The translations under genes and the position numbers were made by a program. DNA of 64,000 bases from Ornithinibacter aureus. Lineage in GTDB: Bacteria; Actinomycetota; Actinomycetes; Actinomycetales; Dermatophilaceae. Position 1 is the first letter of the stretch. The number at the start of each line of letters is the position of its first letter. Where the stretch lies: NCBI RefSeq assembly GCF_009858245.1, contig NZ_VMSB01000001.1, forward strand, positions 682,001 to 746,000. The letters run 5' to 3'. The notes below the pieces were generated by a model. The model ran no database searches, had not been told where the DNA came from, and saw only the letters and a list, made by a program, of their open reading frames with translations. Of the stretch, positions 36,124 through 45,658 are shown piece by piece.

Positions 36124-36143
36124 CGGCGATCCCGGGATCGCCG
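36124..36143. terminator. 20-bp perfect palindrome after rnd
   Basis: CGGCGATCCCGGGATCGCCG is fully self-complementary and lies 37 bp after the rnd stop. It can form a strong stem and probably ends the DUF3000-rnd transcript. Confidence 0.6.
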
Positions 36144-36187
36144 AGAAGTCACCTCCGCGTGACGTCTCTCACCCCGCCAGCCCTCCC

Positions 36188-36209
36188 GTACTAAGCGCCC
36201 GCTTAGTAC
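36188..36209. promoter_or_regulatory. perfect palindromic operator before fadA
   Basis: GTACTAAGCG-CC-CGCTTAGTAC has perfect 10-bp arms and lies 44 bp before the fadA start. Its length and symmetry fit a TetR-type repressor of fatty-acid degradation. No regulator gene is adjacent, and the site differs from the dyad at 9583-9613. The protein that binds it is unknown. Confidence 0.75.
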
Positions 36210-36252
36210 GCTGACGAGGCCGCGCCCGGCATCCGGGTGCACCCTGTCCGCC

Positions 36253-37485
36253 GTGACCCAGGAGGCCACCGCCGTGCCCCGTACCCTCCAGGAAGTCGTC
36301 TTCGTCGACGGCGTCCGCACCCCGTTCGGCAAAGCCGGCGAGAAGGGCATGTATGCCCAAACCCGCGCCGACGACCTCGTCATCAAGTGCATGCGTGAAC
36401 TGCTGCGCCGCCACCCGGAACTGCCCAAGGAGCGGGTCGAGGAGGTCGCGATCGCCGCAACCACCCAGATCGGCGACCAGGGCTTGACGCTGGGCCGCTT
36501 GGCCGGCCTGCTCTCGGGTCTGCCCAAGACCACCCCGGGCTACTCGGTGGACCGGATGTGCGCCGGGGCGATGACCGCCGTCACGAACGTGGCCTCCTCG
36601 ATCGGCTTCGGCGCCATCGACGTCGCCATCGCCGGTGGGGTCGAGCACATGGGCCGCCACCCCATGGGTGAGGGCATCGACCCGAACCCGCGGATCATCG
36701 GCGAGCGGATCGTCGACGAGTCGGCCCTGGTCATGGGCAAGACCGCCGAGAACCTGCACGACCGCTTCCCGCACCTCACCAAGGAGCGGTGCGACGCCTA
36801 CGCCGTCAACAGCCAGCGCAAGCTCGCCGCGGCCTACGCCGCCGGGAAGGTGCAGCCCGACCTCGTGCCGGTGGCCACCCGCCACGTCGAGAAGGGTTGG
36901 GGCCTGGCAACCGTCGACGAGCCGCCCCGTCCCGGCACCACCATGGAGGAGCTCGCGGGCCTGAAGACCCCGTTCCGCCCCCACGGCAACGTCACCGCCG
37001 GCAACGCGGCCGGCCTCAACGACGGCGCGACCGCCTGCATCCTCGCCTCCGAGGCCGCCGCCGCCGAACTGGGGCTGCCGGTGCGCATGCGCCTGGTCTC
37101 CTACGCCTTCGTCGGTGTCGAGCCCGAGGTCATGGGCATCGGCCCGATCCCCGCTGCCGAGAAGGCGTTGCGCCAGGCTGGCCTGACCATCGAGGACATC
37201 GGGCTCTTCGAGCTCAACGAGGCGTTCGCCGTGCAGGTCCTCGCCTTCCTGGACCACTACGGCATCGCCGACGACGACGAGCGCGTCAACCCCTGGGGTG
37301 GAGCCATCGCCATCGGCCACCCGCTGGCGTCGTCGGGTGTTCGCCTGATGACCCAGCTCGCCCACCACTTCGAGGAGAACCCGCAGGTGCGCTACGGCCT
37401 GGTGGCCATGTGCATCGGGATCGGCATGGGTGGCTGTGTCATCTGGGAGAACCCGCACCACGCCGACTACGGCAAGGAGAACTGA
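36253..37485 (+). CDS. fadA: acetyl-CoA C-acyltransferase (beta-oxidation thiolase)
   Basis: A 410-residue thiolase that cleaves 3-ketoacyl-CoA. Nucleophile Cys103 is in DRMCAGAMTAV, the His is in AIAIGHPLASSG (about residue 356), NEAFAVQ is conserved, and the second Cys is in MCIGIGMGG (about 387). The GTG at 36253 was chosen because it follows the operator and a short leader. fadB starts one base after the stop, so the two form the usual FadAB complex operon. Confidence 0.95.
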   Translation: MTQEATAVPRTLQEVVFVDGVRTPFGKAGEKGMYAQTRADDLVIKCMRELLRRHPELPKERVEEVAIAATTQIGDQGLTLGRLAGLLSGLPKTTPGYSVDRMCAGAMTAVTNVASSIGFGAIDVAIAGGVEHMGRHPMGEGIDPNPRIIGERIVDESALVMGKTAENLHDRFPHLTKERCDAYAVNSQRKLAAAYAAGKVQPDLVPVATRHVEKGWGLATVDEPPRPGTTMEELAGLKTPFRPHGNVTAGNAAGLNDGATACILASEAAAAELGLPVRMRLVSYAFVGVEPEVMGIGPIPAAEKALRQAGLTIEDIGLFELNEAFAVQVLAFLDHYGIADDDERVNPWGGAIAIGHPLASSGVRLMTQLAHHFEENPQVRYGLVAMCIGIGMGGCVIWENPHHADYGKEN

Positions 37486-37486
37486 C

Positions 37487-39622
37487 GTGAGCGCTGTTGT
37501 TGACACCCCCGCCGCACCCCCCACCCCGCAGCTGCCCACCGAGGTCGTGACCCACACCCCGGTCCAGGACGTCGCCCTCCCCGGCGGCGCCGGCATCCTC
37601 GCCCTGATCACGCTCGACAACGGCCTGGACCACACCCGGCCGAACACCTTCGGCCCAGCGTCGATCGCCGAGCTCCAGGCCACCGTCGACGGGCTGAAGG
37701 CCCGTGCGGCAGCCGGCGAGATCCAGGCTGTCGGCATCACCGGCAAGCCGTTCATCTTCGCCGTCGGGGCCGACCTGTCGGGCGTGCCCTACGTGACCGA
37801 CCGCGAGCAGGCCGTGAGCATCGCTCGAGCCGGGCACGCGGCGTTCGCCTCGATCATGGACCTGCCGGTGCCCACGTTCGCGTTCATCAACGGCGCGGCC
37901 ATGGGCGGGGGCGTCGAGATCGCCCTGGCCTGCGACTACCGCACGGTGTCCGCTGGCGTGCCCGCGTTCGCCCTCCCTGAGACCTTCCTCGGGCTCGTTC
38001 CGGGCTGGGGCGGCTGTTACCTGCTGCCCAACCTCATCGGGCCGGCCGACGCGCTCACCGTCATCGTCGCGAACCCGTTGTCGCAGAACCGGATGCTGAA
38101 GGCCAAGGAGGTGGCCGCCCTCGGCATCGCCGACGTGCTGCTCGAACCGGCGGACTTCATCGAGGACTCGCTGCGGTGGGCCGCCGGGGTCGTCAGTGGT
38201 GCCGTGCCGGTGCAGCGTCGTGACGTCGACCGTGACGAGAGCGCGTGGGATGCCGCGTGCGATGGCGCCCGCTCGGTAGTCCTCGCCAAGACCGCGGGTC
38301 GCGCGCCAGGTGCGATGCGGGCCGTCGAGCTCGTGCGCGCCGCGCGGACGGCGACTCGCGAGGAGGCCTTCGCCGCGGAGGACGCCGCTCTCGGTGACCT
38401 CATCATGGGTGATGAGTTGCGCGCCGGGCTCTACGCCTTCGACCTCGTGCAGAAGCGCGCCAAGCGCCCGGCCGGTGCACCGGACAAGGCGCTCGCCCGC
38501 CCGGTGACCAAGGTCGGCATCGTCGGCGCCGGGCTCATGGCCAGCCAGCTCGCCCTGCTCTTCGCGCGCCGCCTCGGGGTGCCGGTCGTCATGACCGATC
38601 TCGACGAGGACCGCGTCGCCAAGGGCGTGGGCTGGGTGCACGCCGAGATCGCGTCGCTGAAGGACAAGAGGCGGGTGTCGCCGGACAAGGCGTCCTTCCT
38701 CACGGGCCTGGTCACCGGCTCGACCTCCAAGGACGGCTTCGCCGACGTCGACTTCGTCATCGAGGCGGTCTTCGAGGAGATGGCGGTCAAGCAGCAGGTG
38801 TTCGCCGAGGTCGAGGCGGTCGTCTCCCCCGAGTGCGTGCTCGCGACGAACACGTCCTCGCTGTCGATCACCGAGATGGCGAGCGGGCTGGAGCACCCGG
38901 GTCGGGTCGTGGGCTTCCACTTCTTCAACCCGGTGGCCGTCATGCCCCTGCTCGAGATCATCCCCGGCGAGGCGACCGACGAGTCCGCGCTGGCGACGGC
39001 GTTCGCCACCGGGCGAGCGCTCGGCAAGACGACGATCCGGGTGAAGGACTCGGCATCCTTCGTCGTGAACCGCCTGCTGGGCGCGTTCATGGGCGAGTTC
39101 TCCCGCATCGTCGACGAGGGCACCCCGGTGGCCACGGCCGACCGCGCCGTCGCGGGTCTGGCACCGATGCCGCCGTTCGTGCTGCTCGGGCTCGTCGGGC
39201 CGGCGATCGCTCTGCACAACAGCGAGACCCTGCACCGCGCGTTCGGTGACCGGTTCCACGTCTCGCCGAGCCTGCGACGGCTCGTCGAGTCCGGCAAGCG
39301 TGGCTACTACCTCATGGAGGGTGGCCGTCCGGTGCCCGACCCGGAGGTGCTCGCGATGGCCGAGCAGCCGGAGAACCCGGTGGAGCTCAGCGCCGAGCAG
39401 GCCCGTGAGCGCATCCTCGGGGTGCTGGCCACGGAGGTCGGCCTCATGCTGTCGGAGGGCGTCGTCGCCGCGCCGATGGACATCGACCTGGCGATGATCA
39501 CCGGCGCCGGGTTCCAGTTCTGGAACGGCGGGCTCTGCCCGTTGCTCGACCGCGAGGGCGTCTCCGAGCGGGTGCTCGGTCGGCGGCTGCTGCCGGCCGG
39601 GGTGGCGAGCGTCCCCGCCTGA
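37487..39622 (+). CDS. fadB: bifunctional enoyl-CoA hydratase/3-hydroxyacyl-CoA dehydrogenase
   Basis: A 711-residue beta-oxidation multienzyme. The N-terminal crotonase domain (about 30-320) has FAVGADLSGVP and the oxyanion-hole region FINGAAMGGGVEIALACDYR. The NAD-binding domain starts near residue 342 with KVGIVGAGLMASQLA, and FHFFNPVAVMPLLEII carries the catalytic histidine region. The C-terminal 3-hydroxyacyl-CoA dehydrogenase domains run to about 700. The GTG at 37487 is one base after fadA. Confidence 0.95.
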   Translation: MSAVVDTPAAPPTPQLPTEVVTHTPVQDVALPGGAGILALITLDNGLDHTRPNTFGPASIAELQATVDGLKARAAAGEIQAVGITGKPFIFAVGADLSGVPYVTDREQAVSIARAGHAAFASIMDLPVPTFAFINGAAMGGGVEIALACDYRTVSAGVPAFALPETFLGLVPGWGGCYLLPNLIGPADALTVIVANPLSQNRMLKAKEVAALGIADVLLEPADFIEDSLRWAAGVVSGAVPVQRRDVDRDESAWDAACDGARSVVLAKTAGRAPGAMRAVELVRAARTATREEAFAAEDAALGDLIMGDELRAGLYAFDLVQKRAKRPAGAPDKALARPVTKVGIVGAGLMASQLALLFARRLGVPVVMTDLDEDRVAKGVGWVHAEIASLKDKRRVSPDKASFLTGLVTGSTSKDGFADVDFVIEAVFEEMAVKQQVFAEVEAVVSPECVLATNTSSLSITEMASGLEHPGRVVGFHFFNPVAVMPLLEIIPGEATDESALATAFATGRALGKTTIRVKDSASFVVNRLLGAFMGEFSRIVDEGTPVATADRAVAGLAPMPPFVLLGLVGPAIALHNSETLHRAFGDRFHVSPSLRRLVESGKRGYYLMEGGRPVPDPEVLAMAEQPENPVELSAEQARERILGVLATEVGLMLSEGVVAAPMDIDLAMITGAGFQFWNGGLCPLLDREGVSERVLGRRLLPAGVASVPA

Positions 39623-39634
39623 TCCGACGTCGTC

Positions 39635-39681
39635 ATGCCGGGTGGCCGCAGTAGAGGTTCGACGCTGCGGCCGCCCGGCAT
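39635..39681 (+). terminator. hairpin terminator after fadB
   Basis: 17-bp arms (39635-39651 and 39665-39681, one G-T mismatch) with a 13-nt loop, 13 bp after the fadB stop. Confidence 0.8.
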
Positions 39682-39720
39682 CCGAACATCCCACGTCCAC
39701 AGTGCAGGCAATATCTCACA

Positions 39721-39726
39721 TATGAT
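39721..39726 (+). promoter_or_regulatory. -10-like TATGAT close to the start of the XRE-MurA gene
   Basis: TATGAT lies 14 bp before the GTG at 39740, inside a locally AT-rich island (39709-39735) in otherwise GC-rich DNA. The transcript would have a very short leader. No good -35 is seen. Confidence 0.45.
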
Positions 39727-39739
39727 CTACGATGGGCCA

Positions 39740-41287
39740 GTGACCGTCACCTCAACGTCAGACACGTACCTCACCCGGATCGGCACCCTCATCCGGGACG
39801 CACGCCGCCACCAGGGGCTGACCCAGAGCGAGCTCGCCGACCTGCTCGGCACGAGCCAGAGCGCGGTCGCCCGAATCGAACAGGGCAAGCAGAACCTGTC
39901 GCTGGAGATGCTCGCGCGCATCGGTGAGAAGCTCGACAGCGAGTTCGTCTCGCTCGGGCACAGCGGACCGCAGCACCTGCGCATTGTCGGCGGCCAGAAG
40001 CTCTCGGGCTCGATCCCGGTCAAGACGAGCAAGAACGCCGCCGTCGCGCTGCTGTGCGCCAGCCTGCTCAACAAGGGGCGCACCACCCTGCGCAGCCTGG
40101 CCCGCATCGAAGAGGTCAACCGGATCATCGAGGTGCTGACCTCGATCGGCGTCAAGGTGCGGTGGCTGCCCGACAGCAACGACCTCGAGATCATCCCGCC
40201 GGCGCGCATCGACCTCGACAGCATCGACGTCGACGCGGCTCGCCGCACCCGCACCGTCATCATGTTCTTCGGCCCGCTCCTGCACGAGCTCGGCAGCTTC
40301 CAGCTGCCGTATGCCGGTGGGTGCGACCTCGGGACCCGCACCATCGAGCCCCACCTGTCCGCTCTCAAGCCCTTCGGGCTCGACGTGGCGGCGACCCACG
40401 GCTTCTACGAGGCGACCGTGGATGCCGCCCGCACCCCCGAGCGGGCCATCGTCCTCACCGAGCGTGGAGACACGGTGACGGAGAACGCCCTCATGGCGGC
40501 GGCCCGCAACCCGGGCACCACGATCATCCGCAACGCCTCGCCGAACTACATGGTCCAGGACCTGTGCTTCTTCCTGCAGGCCCTCGGTGTGACGATCGAG
40601 GGCATCGGCTCGACCACGCTGACGGTCACCGGCGTGGAGCACATCGACGTCGACATCGAGTACTTCCCGTCGGAGGACCCGATCGAGGCGATGAGCCTGA
40701 TCGCGGCGGGAGTCGTCACCGAGTCGACCATCACCATCGAGCGGGTGCCGATCGAGTTCCTCGAGATCGAGCTGGCCACGCTGGAGGAGATGGGCCTGCG
40801 CTTCGACATGACCCCCGAGTACCGGGCGATGAACGGGCACACGCGGCTGGTCGACCTGACGATCCACCCCAGCGAGCTGAAGGCGCCAGTCGACAAGATC
40901 GCGCCGATGCCGTTCCCGGGGCTGAACATCGACAACCTGCCGTTCTTCGCCCTGATCGCAGCATGTGCCGAGGGCACGACGATGATCCACGACTGGGTGT
41001 ACGAGAATCGCGCCATCTACCTCACCGAGCTGACGAAGATCGGCGGCCAGGTGCAGCTGCTCGACCCGCACCGGGTGATGATCACCGGCCCCACGCCGAA
41101 GTGGCGCGCAGCCGAGGTCATGTGCCCGCCGGCGCTGCGTCCCGGGGTGGTCATCCTGCTGGCGATGCTTGCGGCACCGGGAACGTCGGTGTTGCGCAAC
41201 GTCTACGTCATCAACCGTGGCTACGAGGACCTCGCCGAGCGCCTCAACGCGTTGGGCGCGACGATCGAGACGTTCCGCGACATCTAG
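39740..41287 (+). CDS. XRE helix-turn-helix fused to MurA-like enolpyruvyl transferase
   Basis: A 515-residue fusion. Residues about 12-70 are an XRE/Cro helix-turn-helix (LIRDARRHQGLTQSELADLL, TSQSAVARIEQGKQNLS). From about residue 78 it is a UDP-N-acetylglucosamine 1-carboxyvinyltransferase: SGSIPVKTSKNAAVALL with the Lys98-Asn99 pair, and PYAGGCDLGTRTIEPH with Cys195 at the place of the PEP-binding catalytic Cys of MurA. The C-terminal RGYEDLAERLNALGA is typical. Catalytic residues appear kept, so it may make UDP-GlcNAc-enolpyruvate while binding DNA. It is probably a second MurA copy. An ATG at 39722 is the alternative start. Confidence 0.85.
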   Translation: MTVTSTSDTYLTRIGTLIRDARRHQGLTQSELADLLGTSQSAVARIEQGKQNLSLEMLARIGEKLDSEFVSLGHSGPQHLRIVGGQKLSGSIPVKTSKNAAVALLCASLLNKGRTTLRSLARIEEVNRIIEVLTSIGVKVRWLPDSNDLEIIPPARIDLDSIDVDAARRTRTVIMFFGPLLHELGSFQLPYAGGCDLGTRTIEPHLSALKPFGLDVAATHGFYEATVDAARTPERAIVLTERGDTVTENALMAAARNPGTTIIRNASPNYMVQDLCFFLQALGVTIEGIGSTTLTVTGVEHIDVDIEYFPSEDPIEAMSLIAAGVVTESTITIERVPIEFLEIELATLEEMGLRFDMTPEYRAMNGHTRLVDLTIHPSELKAPVDKIAPMPFPGLNIDNLPFFALIAACAEGTTMIHDWVYENRAIYLTELTKIGGQVQLLDPHRVMITGPTPKWRAAEVMCPPALRPGVVILLAMLAAPGTSVLRNVYVINRGYEDLAERLNALGATIETFRDI

Positions 41288-41341
41288 GAAACGTCGCTGG
41301 CGCCGACCCTCTCATGCGAACTGTGCCGGACCATCGAAACG

Positions 41342-43187
41342 TCAGAACGGAGGCGGATCCACACCCGGCTCGGGAGCCGTCTGGGCGCCCCACCGTCCCT
41401 CGCGGCGATGGCACGGGCGAAGCCGTTCACGCACATCGCGATAGTGCCATCGCGGGTGATCTCGGCCTGCACGGATCAGGTCGCCCGGAGTCGTTCGCGG
41501 CCCCGGCACCACCCGAGACACCGGGACGCCACGAGACACCGGGACCCCTTGGGACACCGACATCGTGCGGGACACCACGCCAGCGACCGATACCTGCCCG
41601 AAGCGCGGCCACCGCTGGTAGCCGTCATCCAGCACCTCCATCACCGTTTCGAGGGTGCTGGCTTCCTCGCCCAGGACGCCAACGTCGGCCGCCGGGACTG
41701 GAACTGCACCGTGCACCCCTGACCTCGCCTGCGCGAGGGGCATCGGCAGTGCGAGGGGCATCGGCAGTGCGAGGGGAATCGGCAGTGCGAGGAGATCCAG
41801 GTGATTCCGCGGCCAGGTGGTGCGACCCCTGCCCACCGGATCGGTCCACGTCGCGGTTCCATCGACTGCCAGACGCACCTGCCAGCCGGGTCGCTGTTTG
41901 ATCCGGTGATGCCGTCGGCACAGACACATGAGGTCTTCTGCAGCGGTGGGCCCGTTGGGCCATGGCCGGGCATGATCGAGGTCGCAGAAGCGAGCCGACA
42001 CCGAGCACCCGGGAAACCGGCAGCGGCTGTCTCGCAACCGGACCAGAGCCTTCAGCTTCTCCCCTGGGCGATACGCGTCCGTCGCCATGGCGCCGTGGCC
42101 GAGCAACGCCCCGGTCGAGGGGTGGCATGCGGCTCGGCGCACCGCGGCCTCCCCTGGTGCGAGGGCGTCCAACCACGAGCGGGAAACCAGCAGCGGGTCC
42201 CCTGCACTCGGGCCAAAGGCCTCCACGAGGCCAGCGTCCGTCGCTCCGACAACCGTCCCCGAGCCCACCGTCGCGACATCGCGGTTCTCCCCGGCTCGCT
42301 CCGCCCGAGGCGTGGCAGCAGACGACCTGGATGGCTCGCCTGCGCCGAGTGCAGGGCGACCACGCGTGGACGAAGCGGCATCGCGCTCACCGATGCGCAT
42401 GGGCTCCCGAGCATCGTGCTCACCAACGGGCGAGGAAGGCCCGTCCAGACGATCAGTACCACGCGGAAACGCTTGGGCTGGGCTGGTACCAGCGCGCTCA
42501 GGCGCCGTCGGCGCTTGTGGACGATCGACGCCCGCTCCACCGGCATCGGGCCCTTCGGCGGTGGTGAAGACGAGCGTCACATCGATGGTGGCGTTGCCGC
42601 TGACGAGATCCATGAGGGCCTGACCCCCGGCCTGCTCAAGACGCTCACACAGACCGACCTTGACGTAACGGCGAGCGAGAGCATCCACCGCGGCCCAGCC
42701 CATGGCAGCCCTCTCCGAGGGGAAGGAGCCGGTCCGGCGATCGACACCCGGCGCCTCGGCCCATCGCTTGAGCCCACATTCCTCACGCGCTCGCTGAGCC
42801 CGCCGCCTCAACAGGTCAGGGCTGATCCGAGCCAGGGCGCGACGACACCGCTGTCGCAGGGCCGACGGAGCGTCGGTGGCAAAGCGATCCTCGATCGCGG
42901 CAAGCACCGCGGAGGCCACCTCACCAGGTGCCCCCTCGAGCTCGGCATCGAGAACACTCGCCGAATACCCATCGAGCGGTCCGTCACGCATGGCGCGGTG
43001 GACCCCGGACATCCCCGAACTCCTGTCATCACCAGCACCATCGACTACCGCAGCCCCGGCATCCATCGACTCGCCTGACTCCCCCGTCTCCGTGGAGTCC
43101 CCCATCGACTCGGGCTCGCCTGTCGATTCCGTGGTCGTACCCGCGCCATCCAGCACCTCGGAGACCAGCCGGACAGCAGTGCGGACC
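41342..43187 (-). pseudogene. DUF222/HNH endonuclease (13E12-type) C-terminal part, split by an insertion sequence
   Basis: The 3' part of a DUF222/HNH gene. It resumes at VRTAVRLVSEVLDGAG right beside the IS3-family element and runs to a stop at 41342. The HNH nuclease region is CRFPGCSVSARFCDLDHARP and LMCLCRRHHRIKQRPGW. Removing the insertion and one GACC duplicate joins this part in frame to the N-terminal part at 45979-46350 (RRV then RTAVRLV), giving about 737 residues. A linker and the tail are low complexity. The upstream open frame beyond 43187 is antisense IS sequence. Confidence 0.9.
41733..41786. repeat. three 18-bp tandem repeats in the HNH gene
   Basis: GCGAGGGGCATCGGCAGT occurs at 41733, 41751 and, with one change, 41769, and a partial copy follows. 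It encodes the repeat LALPMP in the protein tail. A second, looser 18-bp repeat built on GAGACACCGGGACGCCAC lies at about 41515-41575. Confidence 0.85.
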
Positions 43188-43232
43188 TGGACTTCCCCCC
43201 GAAGCGTGTAGGTATCAGCTAAAGGAGATGCT

Positions 43233-43523
43233 GTGCCTGAGACACGTAAGAAGTACGACCGTGAGTTCCGTGAGGGGGCTGTACGGATCGTCGAGGAGAC
43301 CAACAAGCCGATCGCTGCCGTCGCGCGCGATCTCGGCGTCAACGAAGGGACCCTGGGCAACTGGGTTACCCGGGCTCGCGCCGAGCGTGAGGGACGCGGC
43401 GAAATGTCGGCCGGTGACATCGAGGAGTTGAAGCGGCTACGCGCGGAGAACGCCGAGCTGCGGATGGAGCGTGATGTCCTCAAGCGATCCGTGGTCCTGT
43501 GGGTGAAGGAGGCGACGAAGTGA
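43233..43523 (+). CDS. IS3-family transposase OrfA
   Basis: A 96-residue helix-turn-helix/leucine-zipper protein: KKYDREFREGAVRIVEETNK, IAAVARDLGVNEGTLGNWV, and the zipper IEELKRLRAENAELRMERDV. GTG at 43233. Its stop overlaps the orfB start (GTGA at 43520), the usual set-up for programmed frameshifting or coupling in IS3 elements. Intact by itself. Confidence 0.93.
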   Translation: MPETRKKYDREFREGAVRIVEETNKPIAAVARDLGVNEGTLGNWVTRARAEREGRGEMSAGDIEELKRLRAENAELRMERDVLKRSVVLWVKEATK

Positions 43524-44164
43524 GCGTGGCACGCTTCGTGGTCGACCAGAGGACCAACTACCAGGTGCCCGTCGCGTTCACCTGCGCGCTGCTCGGGATC
43601 TCGATCTCGTGGTTCTACAAGTGGCTACCTCGGACGGCCATCGCGACCGGCCTGTACACCAAGCGGGACCTGCGCCGCGACACCATGGACCGGGCGGTGA
43701 AGGTCATGTTCGACAAAAACCGCGGGTTGCACGGGTCCCCGCGGCTGGTGCTCGACCTGCGCGAGGAGGGGTGGACGGTCAGTGAGAAGACGGTCGCGAA
43801 CTCGATGCGCCGGCAAGGGTTGATCGCTCGGAAGATCAAGCGCCGCAACGGATTAACGAAGCAAGATAAGTCGAAGGCGCCGTTCCCGGACTTGATTCGC
43901 CGGGACTTCACCGCGACCGCGGTCAACCAGCGCTGGGTCGGTGATATCACCGAGATCCCGACCGCGGCCGGGAAGCTGTACCTGGCCACCGTGATCGACC
44001 TGTACTCCCGCCGACTGATCGGGGCCGCGACGTCGCTGCACCCGAACGCGGAACTGGCCAAGGCCGCGATCACCATGGCCGTAACGGTCCGCGGCGGCAA
44101 AGAGGCGATCTGGAAGGAGGAGGAATCAGAGCGGGTCATTTTCCACTCTGACCGCGGCTCGACC

Positions 44165-45658
44165 GGCGGATTCAACTGGTCGTCGCAACACCTTGATCAC
44201 GGAGGTGTGTGATGGCGACGAGCGACTGGAGCAGGAAGACGAGCGATGCGCCTGAGGGGCTGCGGCGGCAGTGGCGTGCTGATCGGGCGTTGCGGCCGGC
44301 GATGCGCTCACCGGGGCGACCTGACCCCTCGCGGGTGGTGCAGCGGCAGTTCTGGCGGCTGATCGCCACGGGCGTTACGACGGCGGAGGCATCGATCGCT
44401 GTCGGGGTGTCGGTCCCGGTGGGGATGCGTTGGTTTCGTCACGCTGGCGGCATGCCGCCGATCAGCCTTGCCGAGCCCACAGGGCGCTATCTGACCTTCG
44501 AGGAACGCGAGGAGATCGCGATCCTGCGTGCAAAGGACAAGGGCGTGCGTGAGATCGCCCGGGCGATCGGTCGCGACCCGGGGACCGTGTCGCGCGAACT
44601 ACGCCGCAACGCGGCCACCAGGAGCGGGACGCAGGACTACCGCGCTGGTGTAGCGCAGTGGAAGGCGCAGCAGGCCGCGAAGCGACCGAAGACCGCGAAG
44701 CTGGTGACCAACGACCGGTTGCGTGAGTACGTGCAGGACCGGCTCGCAGGGAACGTCCGTCGTCCCGACGGCACGATCGTGGCGGGTCCGACACCGCCGC
44801 CGTGGAAGGGGCTGAACAAGCCCCACCGGGCGGACCGGCGATGGTCCACGGCGTGGAGCCCGGAGCAGATCGCGCACCGGTTGAAGGTCGAGTTCCCCGA
44901 TGATGAGTCCATGCGGATCAGCCACGAGGCGATCTACCAGGCGCTGTTCATCCAAGGTCGTGGCGCGCTCAAGCGCGAGCTGGTGACGTGCCTGCGCACA
45001 GGGCGGGCGTTGCGGCAGCCCAGGGCCAGGTCGCGCAACAAGCCCCAAGGGCATGTCACCCCCGACGTCGTGTTGAGCGAGCGGCCCGCAGAGGCCGAAG
45101 ACCGCGCCGTCCCCGGCCACTGGGAGGGCGACCTGATCATCGGCACCGGCCGCTCCGCGATCGGCACGCTCGTCGAGCGCTCCAGCCGCGCCACGCTCTT
45201 GGTGCACCTGCCGCGTATGCAGGGCTGGGGCGAGAAGCCGCACGTCAAGAACGGGCCAGCCCTCGGCGGATACGGTGCCGTGGCCATGAACGCGGCGCTC
45301 ACGGCGTCGATGACGAAACTGCCACAGCAGCTACGCAAGACACTGACCTGGGACCGCGGCAAGGAGCTGTCGGGTCACGCCCTGCTCGCACTTGAGACCG
45401 GAACGAAGGTGTTCTTCGCCGACCCCCACTCACCCTGGCAGCGCCCGACGAATGAGAACACCAACGGTCTGCTACGGCAGTACTTCCCCAAGGGGACCGA
45501 CCTGTCGCGCTGGTCCGCCGACGACCTCGAAGCCGTCGCTCACGCCCTGAACAACAGACCCCGAAAGATCCTCGGCTGGCGAACCCCCGCCGAGGTCTTC
45601 GACGAGCAACTACGATCCCTTCAACAACCCGGTGTTGCAACGACCCCTTGAACTCGCC
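44165..45658 (+). mobile_element. IS30-family insertion sequence nested in IS3 orfB
   Basis: 1494 bp with terminal inverted repeats of about 28 bp. Left end GGCGGATTCAACTGGTCGTC, right end read inward GGCGAGTTCAAGGGGTCGTT; both continue GCAACACC. A 3-bp duplication ACC flanks it (44162-44164 and 45659-45661). One transposase gene inside is intact, so this is the younger insertion. Confidence 0.93.
44212..45651 (+). CDS. IS30-family transposase
   Basis: A 479-residue transposase. An N-terminal region with a MarR/homeodomain-like helix-turn-helix (YLTFEEREEIAILRAKDKGV, REIARAIGRDPGTVSRELRR) marks the family. The DDE core is GHWEGDLIIGTG (Asp), TLTWDRGKELSGH (Asp) and SPWQRPTNENTNGLLRQYFP (Glu). 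ATG at 44212 with GGAGG six bases before it. The stop lies seven bases inside the right end. It appears complete. Confidence 0.95.
   Translation: MATSDWSRKTSDAPEGLRRQWRADRALRPAMRSPGRPDPSRVVQRQFWRLIATGVTTAEASIAVGVSVPVGMRWFRHAGGMPPISLAEPTGRYLTFEEREEIAILRAKDKGVREIARAIGRDPGTVSRELRRNAATRSGTQDYRAGVAQWKAQQAAKRPKTAKLVTNDRLREYVQDRLAGNVRRPDGTIVAGPTPPPWKGLNKPHRADRRWSTAWSPEQIAHRLKVEFPDDESMRISHEAIYQALFIQGRGALKRELVTCLRTGRALRQPRARSRNKPQGHVTPDVVLSERPAEAEDRAVPGHWEGDLIIGTGRSAIGTLVERSSRATLLVHLPRMQGWGEKPHVKNGPALGGYGAVAMNAALTASMTKLPQQLRKTLTWDRGKELSGHALLALETGTKVFFADPHSPWQRPTNENTNGLLRQYFPKGTDLSRWSADDLEAVAHALNNRPRKILGWRTPAEVFDEQLRSLQQPGVATTP

Noticed and set aside
37439-39700. Minus-strand open frame of 753 codons
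   Set aside because: Antisense to fadB with low-complexity composition; the sense strand gives a full FadB.
41342-43483. 713-residue HNH protein as one intact gene
   Set aside because: Its first about 98 residues are the antisense translation of IS3 orfA; the real N-terminus lies beyond the insertion at 45979-46350.
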